Source: Pelodera strongyloides
Lineage: Eukaryota; Nematoda; Chromadorea; Rhabditida; Rhabditidae
NCBI GenBank assembly: GCA_036852015.1
Contig: JAANDG010000022.1
Span: 434,001-498,000, forward strand
Reading direction: 5' to 3'
Length of the DNA: 64,000 nt
Below, piece after piece: positions 31,307-44,488 of this stretch; position 1 is the stretch's first letter, and each line of letters opens with the position of its first letter. The position numbers were made by a program, and so were the translations under genes. Below the pieces are notes generated by a model. That model searched no databases and had not been told where the DNA came from. It worked only from the letters and a program-made list of their open reading frames with translations.

Positions 31307-33189
31307 GTTCTTTTCATACTGTACATTTATAAACTATACATATTTGGTGACCAAAGGAAAGCTGATTCTTTCATAATTTATGATTTGATTAGTTTTTTTT
31401 TTCATAATTGTTTTGTGAGGGCGAATAAGGGGTTTCTCAGAATTAGTCTGTCCAGTCATGGTTTATTTCCAATGCCAAGTAGTCAACAGAACGTAACTCT
31501 GATAATTGCACGTTGCTAGAGTATTTAGTAACAACTACAAATTAACAAATTGACAATGAATGAAGGATACATCTAAGGCGGAACTGGGATATATGTATAT
31601 CGACAAAAAAAAGTGTGAATAAAATGAAAAAAAAAAATTGGGAAAGCGTGGTTAATTTTTTTCATATATTTTAGCGCTTGAAACTACGCTGTGTTCCCTA
31701 TAAGAACAGCTTTTGGCTTAAATCTCCTATTTACATATTGTACGCTAATGCACATTGGCTATCTTACTGTATCAAAGTTTACCACCAATCACCGTTTTAT
31801 CTTACTGTAGACTCCATAACAAGCTCCACCTTTCAGCACAAAATATAACTTGTGCACAGCTTCTTGTAAGACAAAGAGCACTAAAAGATTGCTAGGTCAA
31901 CTGTTTTTTTCCACTGCAATTCTACTTTTAGACTTCTACGTGCAAAGAAATGGTATCTTTAATTATCTATCAGGTGGTCTTACACTACATTGCGCGACTA
32001 ACATGTACCCATTTACCCAGAATTAGCAGAAAAGCACATTTTGACGCGTTAATCTGTAGATCTTTGTTATTCGAGAAGCTGTAAGACCATATTGTGCTCT
32101 GTGTTGAAAGCTCCACTTGGTCCAAATAGTTGGAAGTGTAACTTAGATTAGAAATTAGAGCGTATCTTGGCTAATCCACTCTTTCTCACATAACACACAA
32201 GACCTCTTTGGTACATTGTGCACAATACAGAATACACACGTGCACGGATATCCAGTTCCTTATTGAAATTGTTAAAACTAAAAGCCATGGAGATAATGCA
32301 CTCGTTGGTTCGAAACACGATTTGCACCTAACCTAAAGCACAGCATAAAAATGGATATTATTCAATTGAGTCGAGTTCTGCGCGGCACGCCTGTGGCGCC
32401 CAGTGAATACACAAGGGCAAAGTTGTGGCGCAATAGTGGTGCGCATGTGGCGCACCATCAGCACCTCCTAATAAAGCTTCCTCGCGTATGCATAGAACCA
32501 AGTACAAAACCGTGAAAGTTTAAGCTCAAGTTCAGAGAATAATACGTTATTAACATCCTGACTAAACAGCGCGTGGCAGTCTTTTATTGGGCCTAAAAGA
32601 TATTTAGGATGCAAAAATACCCCATTTCCTTGGCTGTAGAAATTTTTGATTTGTGTATTTTAGGTTACGGTACTTATCATCATTCTAATGGGATTAAATT
32701 GGTCTCATGAACCTTAGCGCCTTATTTTGGATATTAGCAATGATTACCGTTATACTAGCTGGAATAGAAAATAGGATTTTTTGTTGCATTAGGAGACTCT
32801 CAGAAAATACGTCTCGAAAACAAAATGCGCAACGAAAGCGCAAAATATTATATGTTTTTGTTAGTGGCGGGAATAGACTGCAATAATATTGTTTGGAGTA
32901 AAAAAAGGAGTGGAAAGACTAAACTGCTGTTGTGGAAAGACTATTTTTACTCGAATACCAATTTGACGAATACCAGTTTGACAATTTGCCGGCACCAAAC
33001 AAGATAGTGCTTACAATTAGGCATGCTAGCAGATCATAAAGCCTACTTTGTGATAGTTCAATGACAATGAGTAAGCGAATATATAAATCTGCCTGAAATA
33101 AATAGTGTGCATTTACAGACTCGAGACACTATGAGAGATGGAATGATGTAAGTTGCTTTAGCATAGATATGAACAAATATATTGAATAA

Positions 33190-33473
<284 letters not shown>

Positions 33474-33814
33474 TCCCTGTGCCTAATCAAAGCATACCAG
33501 TACCAACTGTAACTCACAGAATAAAGTTGCTGAAAACCCTTATTTAGTAACGTACGGCGAAAAATATTGCCTCAAACCGTGCACTCAGCGTCAGAAGAAG
33601 CTGGTTTACCATGTTCATATTGATGTCCTCCACTATGTATAAACTATAAACTGTTGTATCTATATGGACATGGTTAAAATGCCAGTTTATGCATAGTGCA
33701 GGCAAAATCAGTATACGTATACGCAACATGACTAAAACCGAGCAGCGTTTATTTCCAGGCTCGCAGCACTATGCGAGATGGTATGAGGTAAGCTAGACAA
33801 TTGTAATCTATTCC

Positions 33815-33977
33815 TTCCGGTGTTTGAAACGCATCGTGGAGAATTTAATTCTTCCGTATTTATGCTAATTTGCTCGAATTTAGCTCGATTTTTATTCCAA
33901 TTTAAGGCCCTTTGCATACTGCATAAGAATGCTGGTGTGCTCGATGCGTTTCAAAAACCGGCCAGTATTTAGCTTTA
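33815..33977. repeat. MITE, TTAAAGCGAAATA family, decayed left end
   Basis: GTTTGAAACGCATCGTGGAG near the left and CGATGCGTTTCAAAAACCGG then TATTTAGCTTTAA at the right. The left TTAA is lost. Confidence 0.65.
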
Positions 33978-33979
33978 AA

Positions 33980-35086
33980 CAAAAAAAGTAGTAAAAAATC
34001 AAGCGGTATCCAGACAATCCAGTGACACCGCCGCAAACAAAAACTTTTAATTGTTATCTGGTCTTATAGATATCTTGGGACCGTACAAATAAACATACGT
34101 GGTCGACGGCCATTTGCTTTCTCAGAATGACATCAATTACAGGGTGGAATGCATGAGAATAACTGCGGAAGCAAACGGATTCCTGGGATCGAGGATGTAG
34201 CATACCAATTACGAAGTCGTTGCGAAAATAATGAACATGGTAGGCATATAACAATGATCTACTATTATATAAACGAGTAAAAAAGTCGTGTCCGTCCGCG
34301 CACATACACACATACACATACTCACACTGACACACCCAACACGTATATACACACACATACGCACACTTTAATGACAAGCTTTTGATAAAGCTTAGGAGCT
34401 GCACATTTTGTGGGCCACATCGCGGTAGTAGAGCAGTCTTATATAAAGGTTTATTTAAGCAACACATAAAAAGATAAATGAAAGAAAAACATATATCAAC
34501 GAATGGGCAAACGTCTCGTATGCATTTGTTCATCGGGAGGATAGTAATAAGCAAAGTGTTTTCTAACATAGTTTGGGTTTGATCCGAAAGCCCCCAGTTT
34601 TCACTTATATTTGAATTGTAGCTTCTGTGAGTATCTCGACTTCCTCAAAGAGTTCAAAGCCATGGTATGCGATGTAGTGTTGGCTGGAATGTGTAACGCC
34701 GTTCACGTACGGACCTTTCTAGCAAACATCTGGTACAGAAACTAAAGTTGATATAAACTTATCGTCTGTTTACTGGTAATTTTTAGCCACGGCCACATTT
34801 TCATGAACAACAAGTTCCAACTAAAAAAGATGAAGTGCAAAACGTAGTTACGAAATGAATCAAATTAGGTGCATTGGATTTGAAGTGTGAGATTTGAAGT
34901 ATGAGAGCATGGCCCCTTATCGGTATGGCCCCTTGTCAGTACGTTCCCTTGTCAGTATGGTCCCTTGTCAGTATGCCGGCAGCCCACTTGCCAATGTGAC
35001 TTATTTTTCGTGGGTGTCGAGCGCGTGGAAGGGGAATCGAACCCTAGACGCCCAGTTTCATAGATTATTCAGAACGTTAAAGGGTC
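33980..35086. other. No gene seen; CA-rich stretch
   Basis: Includes a (CA)n-like tract around 34300-34370. The 171-codon minus-strand frame here is low-complexity and Cys/Val/Tyr-rich, produced by the CA tract, and lacks domain similarity. Confidence 0.4.
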
Positions 35087-35496
35087 AGGCCCATTTCAAA
35101 TGACCCCTATTTTTAATGATTCCATCTAATTCTCCATGTAAACTATAGTAGGATTATTTTTCTAATTTTCAAGCGCAAAATTCACGCCGTGTTCAGCAGT
35201 TTACCATAGCCGGTCATACCCAACTATTTATCGCAGTTGTCACGCCCCTTCGTGCTAATTGGGCAATATGCTCTATTGGGCGTGGCAATTGTGACAATTG
35301 TGATATTGGCCAACCAGCACGAATGGGCGTGTCAACTGCGATAGATAGTTGGATATGACTCGTCATGGTAAATTGTTGAATAGTGTGTGAAGTTGGCTCT
35401 TGAAAATTGGAAAAATATTGCATCCTACTATTTTACATGGAGAATAGATGGAATCGTCAAAAATAGGGGTTATTTGAAATGGGCCTGACCCTTTAA
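35087..35496. repeat. TTAA-flanked palindromic MITE
   Basis: TTAAAGGGTCAGGCCCATTT is mirrored by AAATGGGCCTGACCCTTTAA, with arms of over 100 bp including CAATTGTGACAATTGTGATA near the centre. It lies about 100 bp beyond the 3' end of the chemoreceptor gene. Confidence 0.85.
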
Positions 35497-35596
35497 CTAA
35501 AAGAAAACATTTGAGTAGCTGAGCCTCTCTGTTTCACTAACCGGGTGTATTATCCAATAAGCCAAACAATTACACATTGTGCAAAACGAATGTTTA

Positions 35597-38026
35597 TTAA
35601 AAAGTTACTACTTTTGTATTGTTGTTCACTATGTTTCTGAATATTCTAGGCTGATCACTTTGATTACTTTTAGAAGACTTTTTCAGAATTTGCGATGATT
35701 TTTTCCCAAATACCATATGCCGAGCTTCAGAGCTGATAAGCAATTGTGTGTAAATCGGGAATAATATATTTATATCGAAAATAAGTGGTAGTAGTCGTCC
35801 AGTTATATATCGAGCCATGCTGTCGCGTTTGAAAAGTTGTGATAAAAGCTGAAATTACAACAAACAAACATCCAAAACTATACGGTAAGCAGTATGACAA
35901 TGAGTTTTTCATCGTGCTCGATGCCAGAGTGTGAATATAACCTGCTCAGAGCCTGACCCTTTAAAGGGATGGGTTCACGAGAAAATCACCTTGTTTTTAT
36001 GCTTTAGTTTGATTGTACACAGGTAAACTTAAACAAAGAGCATACAAAATGATTCTTGAATTATTCCCTAGGGATGATATTAGGTAAAAAAGGTGGGTAT
36101 TGATCGCTTTTCCGAAAGTAACAACAAGATAAACTACAGGGAAGATAAGAGATATGGCTGAAACACACTGTTTTTCACTGTTTTCAGCAAAGTAAACGAT
36201 GTAAACTCCAGTATATTTTGCACAACACAGTGTGTTTCAGCCATTTCTCTTAACTCCCCTTTAGTTTATCTTGTTGGTACTTTTGCGGAAAAGCGATCAA
36301 TACCCACCTTTTTTACCTAATATCATCCCTAGGGTATAATTCAAAAAACATTTTGTATGCTCTTTGCTTAAGTTTACCTGTGTACAATGAAACTAAAGCA
36401 TAAAAACAAGGTGATTTTCTCGTGAACCCATCCCTTTAAAATGTATTTCCTCATCCTAGTCTATGCTTGCGTATATATAGAAACCGATATAAATACATAT
36501 TATCCGTTGATTGAATTAAAAAAAACGACTCACTATATTCATTGTAAAGGAAAACTGGCAGACAAAATAAACCAAGCATTGGTAAAAGAAGGCTCTATTA
36601 TTGTACGCTTGGCTAGTATTCGAATTATCGTGTAAGTGTTTTCGAAGCCGATACGATATTAGACAATTGACAACCATTGAAATCAGGCAGCTGGCGAACA
36701 CCCAAATGTAGATGATTGTTGTGTACACATCACCATCCTAAAGGATAACGGAATCTTATTATGATAAAGGAGAAGAGTTTACCCACTTGGATGTTCGCAA
36801 CGAAGTTCCGACACGCAAATTAGAATATCTAAAGGCTATAAAAGAAGAGACGGAGCTCAGTCTTGGGCAAGCGAAATCGAATCTTATTGCATGCTTTTTT
36901 CAATATACGTTGCAAACGTCTCATATAAATGTGCTCATTGTTCCTGCATTTTGAACCTTGAAGTATTGAAAAGTCGCCTCAGGCGGCGATAGCCGTTTGG
37001 TCGAGTATTGAATAAAGATCTTCTGCGCAACATGCATATATTTTTGCACATAAAGTTAAATTTAAAAACAAATATGTTTACGGGATTCAGACTGTTCGAA
37101 ATTAGCATAAACGATGCTAAAGCAAATTGATAATAAGATGCGCCATCGATAATTATCTTCAACATCAAGGCGGACGGTAGAAGTAAAGTGAGGAAGATGA
37201 TTTGGCCAAGATGTTGACTCCAGAACTAAGAATTTTATAATTTGTTTTAAATACGGATTCTTCGGCAGAATAAATCAACTACATCTTTCCGACATAGTGA
37301 CAAGCCTTGATTCATTTTATTTGTATGCAAAACCTATGACATAGCATTTGTTATGCATGCCTAACCATACGCTTTCATACTCAACTAACCTGTATTGAAA
37401 TCGCAGGATGCGCCTTGCATTCTGTTCTTATCAAAAAAAAAATTACCGTATTATGCCGATGAGGGAAAAAAACCGACGTTGCCCTGTTGATTGCAATACA
37501 CATGCTGACTGCCAGATGAGCGAGTATTCCAGTGAACATCAAATAGTACATTACTGTGGGAAAGACTCCAGTTTTCACATTTTGATAGAAGGAAAAAATA
37601 CCCCAAACACATAACCGTGCGGTGAATAACATTACGATTTGAGCGAGCAGACCCTGCAATTTTCAATTAGTCTTTTTCATGAGTACGTATACGAGTTCTT
37701 TCTACTGTACGGTACGTATCTACTATCCTCCTCTCACGGACAATTTGAGCAGAGGCAGTTGCACACCTTGATTCATTTTGAACCATGGTGAGCTCTAAGC
37801 TACATTTCATTAATCCTAACAAAACGACATCCTTATTCTGCACCTACACTGATCATGCTGATATAGAATAGCACATTATATGAAGACTTGAATCCGTGTC
37901 GGTAATATACTCTGGTAAAGATAATACATAGAACGTAAGCAGGGACTGCGGTTAGAATCGATACCGCCGAGCAGCCAATCACCACTGGATCTATTAGTGG
38001 CTCGGTGAGGTTGAGCGACGTTGACA
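35597..38026 (-). CDS. Seven-transmembrane chemoreceptor, srg/srv-like, five exons, about 328 residues
   Basis: Exons on the minus strand: 37848-38026, 37447-37653, 37082-37225, 36534-36737 and 35597-35848 (TAA), all in phase 0 after the first. Hydrophobic segments are visible in each, for example VVIGCSAVSILTAVPAYVLC (TM1), IFLTLLLPSALMLKIII (TM5), YIWVFASCLISMVVNCLIS (TM6) and LLPLIFDINILFPIYTQLL (TM7). AINRATSVFFPHRHN after TM3 fits the NR.TSV..P..H signature of nematode Srg-superfamily receptors. The Lys/Ser-rich tail is cytoplasmic. Exon 1 begins TG after an acceptor, so the ATG appears split by an upstream intron. Intron 4 contains a TTAA MITE. Likely a sensory-neuron GPCR; the subfamily (srg versus srv) is uncertain. 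Confidence 0.85.
35961..36438. repeat. TTAA-flanked palindromic MITE in chemoreceptor intron 4
   Basis: TTAAAGGGATGGGTTCACGA is mirrored by TCGTGAACCCATCCCTTTAA; the arms of roughly 200 bp match closely (GGTAAAAAAGGTGGGTATTG and its inverse). Confidence 0.9.
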
Positions 38027-38433
38027 CTGAAAGGCTCTTATAAATTACCAGCCGTTCGAAGAGCCCTACGGGCTCTTCTCCGACCGGAAGAATCGGACTT
38101 CGGCCGATGGTTCCTATTTAAAAAGGGATTTATACAAAGGTAAAAAGATAACTTTCGCTATTCCTACTATTTCTCTCTAATTGTAAGCCTGCCTCTCCGA
38201 TCATTCTCATTTTTTCTCACTCTCTCTCGCGCTCTCTTTTCCACGTTTTTCACATCTGGCCGTTTCTCTCTCTCTCTCTCCTCTCTTCCTCTCTTCTCCG
38301 TGAAGCACGTCTACAAAGTCATTTAATTGTGGAAACGTATAGTATGAGTCTGGATCTCCATTCGACAAATTGTACAATGCAAATTTGCCATTGAAGGTGC
38401 TATATGTAGAGCAGATGGTTACCCGTTTGATAA

Positions 38434-38512
38434 GCTAGCATAGCTCAACAGGTAGAGCGTTGGATTATAAATCGAGAGGTTGTGTGCTGCTGCGGGTTCA
38501 AATCTCGCCAGC
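38434..38512 (+). tRNA. tRNA-like sequence, probable tRNA pseudogene or SINE head
   Basis: TAGCTCAACAGGTAGAGC is a good A box/D arm and GGGTTCAAATC a good B box. The acceptor pairs 5 of 7 (GCTAGCA with CGCCAGC). An anticodon-like loop TTATAAA follows TTGGA, but that stem has a mismatch. A T6 Pol III terminator follows at 38521. An A/T-rich tail ends near CTTTATATAATAAGATA (38639), as in a short SINE; a related tail occurs near 48135. Confidence 0.5.
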
Positions 38513-38659
38513 GGCAAAGATTTTTTATGCTCTTTCGATCGAAGAATTTTCTTTATGGAGGGATTTCGTTGTGCACATAAAAACAAAATCATAAATACAC
38601 AAAGTCTGTGACAAAGTCATAAACACACTCTTCTCCTTTATATAATAAGATAATTATTC

Positions 38660-39910
38660 AAGTATTTAAAACACATCATACTACAGGAACAGGCCGCACC
38701 TCGGCACTCACCAGTTTGTGTGTGTGTGTGTGTGTACTTTCCAGTTTTGGTACCTATTTATTCTTTCTGAAACACAAGTAACTACCTAAACTACCTAAAC
38801 TATCTAACTAACTGGTTTACTAAACACTGAACTACCTAAACACAAGTAACTTTCTGAACTCGGGCACCCCATTTTTCCGAATTCTCAAATCTCCCTATCA
38901 TACATACTTTATTTACTGATTTTTTTTAAATTAAGGGGAAAAAGTATGACGAAAATGTGTTTTGTCCAATTTTAATTGTTGACGCTTTTTTAGCAAGAGA
39001 AGCATTTCCGCATGAGTAGAGTAGTATTATAAAGTAACACGATGTTTGCAGTAAGCGTTTTCTATATTTTCCGATTTTGCTAGAAAACTGTTTGCGCAAC
39101 TAAAGGATGCGCAAAGTTTGGGCATTATTTCAAATGCAACAATTGACAGCTCTTAAAGAATACTCTGAAGCAAGCTAAAAGGTAAACAAAGGTCTAGTTT
39201 TCGAGTAAATATATACATTACTGCAAAACAAGAAAATCAAAGATAAACAAACTTTGTGATTGGAATAGTTGCCCGATACGTTATTCGCTGCACATTTGGT
39301 GAAGTAAGACTTCTGAAAAGAAAAATGTTATAACTTGTGAACCAAATTGTTTGTGCGTAATGATCAAGAACACACCGACGCTAATGGTTAGAAAAGAAAT
39401 ATAATTGCTTTACATGTACGTGATACATTGGCGGGATTGGTGGCCAATAAGACAATATATTTATTATATCTTCCCAAATGTACACGAAAAAAAGTCGAGT
39501 ATTATGCATTATTGCTACCCGCACGATGCGGTTACTGCTGCCCGCACTATGCGGTTACGGCTACCGCAGGACGCGTTTCCGTGCAAGTGTACGCGCGGTT
39601 AGGCGTAACCACGTAGTGCGCTCGTGGACATGAGAGGATCCTGGCTGTTTGTACAGTTTTACTTGGTTATTGGTCACTTTGTTTGTTTCTGATTTAAATG
39701 AATTATTACGTAACCAATCACCAGACGTTATTCATCAACTCACGTTCACCTAAAATCACAAGCTACGCAAAAGCAAACGTTAATTTAGCGGAGAAAAAGT
39801 CACGCAAGTAAAATAGGAAGTAGGCGGAAATAAAATCGGAAAATATCATTATTAAATAGGAAATGGCCAATGAACACAATTACTAGCATTAAAACCAATC
39901 ATGTAATGTG
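38660..39910. other. No gene seen
   Basis: AT-rich, with a short (TG)n at 38718 and ACTACCTAAAC-like short repeats around 38780-38850. No exon evidence. Confidence 0.4.
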
Positions 39911-39913
39911 TCA

Positions 39914-40241
39914 TGGAGTTTCCATGTATGCGATTCGCACTTGCGAAAATGACAAACGCCTGTCCATGTTCGAGTCGATGTAAATGACATGGTCCCGCAG
40001 CGATTTTGGATCTAGTATTATGGATCTATTTCAAAATAGTACGCATCTATTTCAAATAGCACGGGTCTGATGCGGTTCTGTTCCAAATAGCACGGGTCTG
40101 GGGCACTTTCGCTGCAGGACCATGTCAAACTTGCGATTCGCATGGGTTACGGTAGGCAGTTGACATGCATGTAAAATGACTTGAACATGGACAGCGGTCT
40201 GTCATTTTCGCAAGTGCGAATCGCATACATGGAAACCCCAT
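39914..40241. repeat. MITE, same family as 6749-6977
   Basis: TGGAGTTTCCATGTATGCGA is mirrored by TCGCATACATGGAAACCCCA, with GATTCGCACTTGCGAAAATG and its inverse inside. The central GGACCATGTC and AAATAGCACGGGTCTG parts match the TIL-intron copy. Confidence 0.85.
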
Positions 40242-40275
40242 CACGAAACACAAGAAAAAAATAAAGATACAGAAG

Positions 40276-40284
40276 AGAGAAAGG

Positions 40285-40324
<40 letters not shown>

Positions 40325-40331
40325 AGAGAGG
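40276..40331. repeat. GA microsatellite
   Basis: (GA)n with two interruptions. A second (GA)n is at 41442-41490 and a (CT)-rich tract at 43118-43181. Confidence 0.95.
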
Positions 40332-40339
40332 GAAAGCTA

Positions 40340-41437
40340 GCAATACTTCAAGTGTACTGTAGCGCGTATATTTCGAAAGTAACATATAGTATACGATTGT
40401 TTTCATCTTTGATAGGCCTTTTTTCAGAACACACTAGAAAATCATTCAAGCAAACGATGAATACAGCTGAAGTGTCCAATTAGAATATGATCACTGGTTA
40501 GCAGTTAGCTAACAATAAGCAAGATGCAAGCTGCGTTTTTTATCGTAATAATGATGAGTTATCGTAATAATGATGATTAATTAACTATGAAATGCCTCTC
40601 GTGCGAACTAGCCAAACTGTTCTGCACTGTGCGTTTTTGTGACTGAAAAGTCCAGCAAGTGCTCAAAACTCAAACGGAAAATAGAATGAAGACACTCTAA
40701 GAATTCAAAGGAAAAGATAAAAACAAAATTGAAAAAAAACCTCCAGTATAACTACTAAGAACCTTAATGGAAGACATATGGTGATCCTCAGTTTTATTTT
40801 AAAGCTAACGGTGTCATTGATAAGCACTCTAGTTCTATAGTCATCAGGTAATATATATTGGACTGCAGCGGATCAGGCAATGTTGTTTAGACCGGAGTAC
40901 TCTTGTGAGATGAACCAACTCTCTTCTATCAAAAACCGAGTACTTTTTTTCTTTCACAGATAAAAATATCATTGCAATTTCCGATTTTCACACACATCCT
41001 TTTTGATCACGTTCTCCGGAAACTGTGAAATAATTTGCTGTTCAATGCACGAAAAAATCTTTTTTTTTGTTCAAAGTAGAACTCTAGTTTTGTTTTGCTA
41101 CAGAAGATTCGGTAGCTTAATTTACTAATAACAAACAATGTAAGAACTCTGATTTTTATAAGGGACAGAATGAAGTTTACGTTGGTTGAATGATTACGTT
41201 AAAAGTTCGTAAAAAACCACTGCTAGAGTTGCGAAAACGTAGCGCGTCGTAAGTACCATATCCGCAAGCTGACGAAATGTGTGGAAAAGAAGAGGTTTGT
41301 AGATGTTTCACTTTGGACACTTTGGACAAAAATGTCCTCAGCCGCAATAGTTTTTTTTTTCACCAAAGTTGCAACTGACGGATACTAGAACGGCATACTC
41401 ATAAAGTCCACGAAATAGTCGCCGCACATAAGCATAA

Positions 41438-41492
<55 letters not shown>

Positions 41493-42790
41493 GAAGAGCA
41501 GGTGAGTACAATTATCTATCACAATTCTAACAAGATAGCATCAAGTGAAACTATTCTCCTTATGATTTGGAAAACTTAGGTGATGTTAATAGGTTATAAA
41601 CAGTTCAAACAAAATTGTAACTTTGCCGAACACATTACGATATTTATGAAAAGGCCGAAAGCACATATTTTCTCTGAACGCTTGGCTAGATTTTTGCTTA
41701 AAATATTATCGCGCTTTAGATGCATTTTATGTCATAGGCATTGAGGTGAAAGAAAACACTAATTGTTTACTATACATTACACTACAGCCAAATAAAAATA
41801 TAACACAAATGTCGCGGACTTAGCACGAAGGTCTAAAGCGCTTGGCCAAATATATTATGGTGTTTTACGCAGTGCACTAAGGTGGCGCACAACTCGCGCT
41901 AATGCGGCGCCATGTATCATTATGCACAAACAAATTGTGAGCAAGGCCGATTAGCGGGAAAGGGGCGACCGGAAAACAAAATAATTGCCGAAACCGCGGA
42001 AAACCCGTCGTTGGCCCGTCACCAAACGGTTTTACCGAGAAAAACCATCGGGTGACTGGTTCGTGACTGGTTCGTGACCATTTGCTGAAAAGTTGATGAC
42101 GGTTTTCGACGAAACTTGGTCACCAAATGGGTTCACCCATTTCCTATTCCTATGCAATTAACAAAACTATGATACTTGAACTTTTATTACTTATTTGCAA
42201 ATGCAAACTATCTCTTTTTGGGGAAACATCGTGAGAAAGTTCTGGGTTGGCGTAGAATTTTCGAATTTAGATGTTACAGTTATATCTGAAAATTAGACTT
42301 CAAGGCGCTCAAATTTACGTTTATTCGTCTCGTGAAATAGCTGAAGTATTTATTCCGTAACTTGAGCCCAGACAAAACCATACCACTGGCACTTTGAGTA
42401 TTTATGTAAAAACAGCGCTGTCTTCGGACGCTTGTTGTATATCTATCTATCACCTAAAAACCAAATGTGTTGAGAAACGTGATTCTTTTTTTTTAGTTCC
42501 TGAAAATCTGGATTAGAGCATTAGAGGAACACACATACCTGCGATACTTTATTGCAAATAATTTATTTGTTTGTTCAGAGTATTTGATTTAGTCACGTTT
42601 CAAATAACGAGCACAATGAGCGGTATAAAATACGGATGAGGTTATCCGCTGTAAAATTTGCCATTTATTTTGCTGCTTCGATTTTTCATTCCCCCATTCC
42701 GAATTGGACTGCTAACTTAGGTAAAGCTCAGGTCCACAACAGGTCCATGGTAAAGGACCCCGTCAGCCGAGGCCGGAGCTCCTCATAAGC
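40340..42790. other. No gene seen
   Basis: AT-rich with a (GA)n tract at 41442-41490. A short region at 41990-42130 repeats TGACTGGTTCGTGAC and related GGTCACCAAA/ACCAAACGG motifs on a small scale. No exon chain or known family recognised. Confidence 0.4.
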
Positions 42791-42792
42791 CA

Positions 42793-42936
42793 TTAAAGTG
42801 AAATACTTGCGGTTTGGAAACGCATCGAGTACACGAGTACACCAGCATTCTTATGCACCTTATGTAAATGAACATAAATTAGAATAAAAGATCGAGTTAA
42901 ATTCGAGTTAATTGGCGGCTCGGTATTTCGATTTAA
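42793..42936. repeat. TTAA-flanked MITE, TTAAAGCGAAATA family
   Basis: Starts TTAAAGTGAAATACTTGCGG with GGAAACGCATCGAGTACACG and ends CGGTATTTCGATTTAA. Internal CTTATGTAAATGAACATAAA is shared with other members. Confidence 0.7.
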
Positions 42937-43585
42937 AAGGGTACAGTCTCTCTCTCTATAATATCGTGCATAAAGCTTTTATTTTACCTTTAAATGTTTG
43001 CTTAGGTCTTACTTGTTAGGTCTTTTGTCGGCCTCACCGCTGCTGCCAAAGGGGTATATATTTCACACACTCCCGGCTCTAAGTATCCGTAAACAGTGAA
43101 CACCTAAGCGTCAAGTGCTCTTTCTCTCTTAGCTCCCTTTCTCTCTTTCTCTCTCTTTCTCTCTCTCTTTCTCTCTCTCTGATCATCTTAGGTCTCCCTC
43201 CCTATTTCCGTAGATATTCTTAATCTATATGTCTAGATACACTCTCGGATTTCACACTCATATTCCACAACTATAGGTGTGATATAAGCAAAAAGGTAAG
43301 TTATACTACCTCTAGTCCATGTTCGACAGTTACAGTAAATTGTTGGATTTACCAATACCGTTGGTCTTCTTTCTAAACTAATTAGAAGTGTTATCTCCTC
43401 TGTGTTTATGATGTCCACATAAAAGTCGTCGACCGGCTCACTGATGTTATTCGGGTTTGTTCACGACTTTGAGACGCCGTTTACGAAACCGCTAAGACCT
43501 TAATCGCTTGCGAACAATCAACAAAACATTCAGTTTCTTTCTTTTCGACTTTATGATGGTTTATTTTTTCTTACAAAACGTCTAG

Positions 43586-44249
43586 TCAATAGATAGATCG
43601 CAAAATGCCATCGTTGACACTTCTTTTGTTACTAATGTATATCAAAAATCTGAGGCTACTACACTTAAGTTGGTTACGTATGTTACAATTGCTCCTGCCC
43701 AACACACTGTAAGTGTCGATCACATACCTTGTTCGCATTTATTTTTCTTCTTTAGTAGTGTTCATTTTCACCAAACGTTATGCTTTGTAACAGTCGGGAC
43801 TTTCAATATTGAAACAATAATTTATTTGCAACTTGGCGATTTGCGTACCTTTGTGAGCACGGTATGTGCGTTTTCATGATATTTTTAAACGACAACAAGC
43901 TTCCAATATGAGCGAAGCCTGCTTTGCAAACGAAGTTCTCCAAAAAAAAGAATGACTAGAAATGCTTATTGTTGGAGAAAACCGAGTACTTATTTGTGTT
44001 TTGTCATGCATAAAATAGAATTTACTTCTTTCTTTATTTCGGAAGGAACGTGCTGCATGCTTTACTTGAACGAACATGTAACAAAAAATTAACAACAATG
44101 CAAGCCAGCCTATTTATTAACTAAACATGGTTCTAATAAACAGTAATTAGCACCACTCGACTCTTACCGTTTTTGTCTTCATTTTAGATTATGGGAACGT
44201 TTATGTTTCTGAGTTTATCAAGAGAAAACAATCTGCGTCGTTAAACTGA
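43586..44249 (+). CDS. Possible exons of an unrecognised gene
   Basis: 43586-43708 is a 41-codon open stretch between a TCTAG acceptor and a gtaagt donor (SIDRSQNAIVDTSFV ... TIAPAQHT). 44188-44249 follows an ATTTTAG acceptor and reads YGNVYVSEFIKRKQSASLN then a stop, like a terminal exon. A stretch between (GTFNIETIIYLQLGDLRTF) is open, but its phase does not fit the first exon. No domain recognised; the chain is incomplete. Confidence 0.25.
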
Positions 44250-44488
44250 AATCCATTGGAAATGTAATTCGATTAGTTAATTAGTCGCAAAAAGAACAGA
44301 CATAACCATTGAATGGCGTCCAGATAACTAAAAAAAATCATAATTAACTTTGAGCATTAGCTCAACCAGATCCCTAGAAAAGACGTTTATACGGAGAACA
44401 TTTAATCGTTACTGTATACTTCTATTTTTTTTTATTCATTTATTTATCAATCCAAAAATCGAATCACACACACACACTACTTCTAGTA

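Larger units (their letters stand above)
26083..33160. repeat. Long non-coding interspersed repeat, copy B
   Basis: Nearly identical to copy A across its length, in the same orientation. Extra material relative to A: a LINE ORF1 segment (26898-27909), a TTAA MITE (28334-28780) and a LINE RT segment (30237-31306). It lacks the A insertion 2114-2940. The right end again meets an AAT array. Confidence 0.9.

Noticed and set aside
34054..34569. 171-codon minus-strand frame
   Set aside because: Low-complexity Cys/Val/Tyr content from a CA-rich tract, no domain, no splice or start context.
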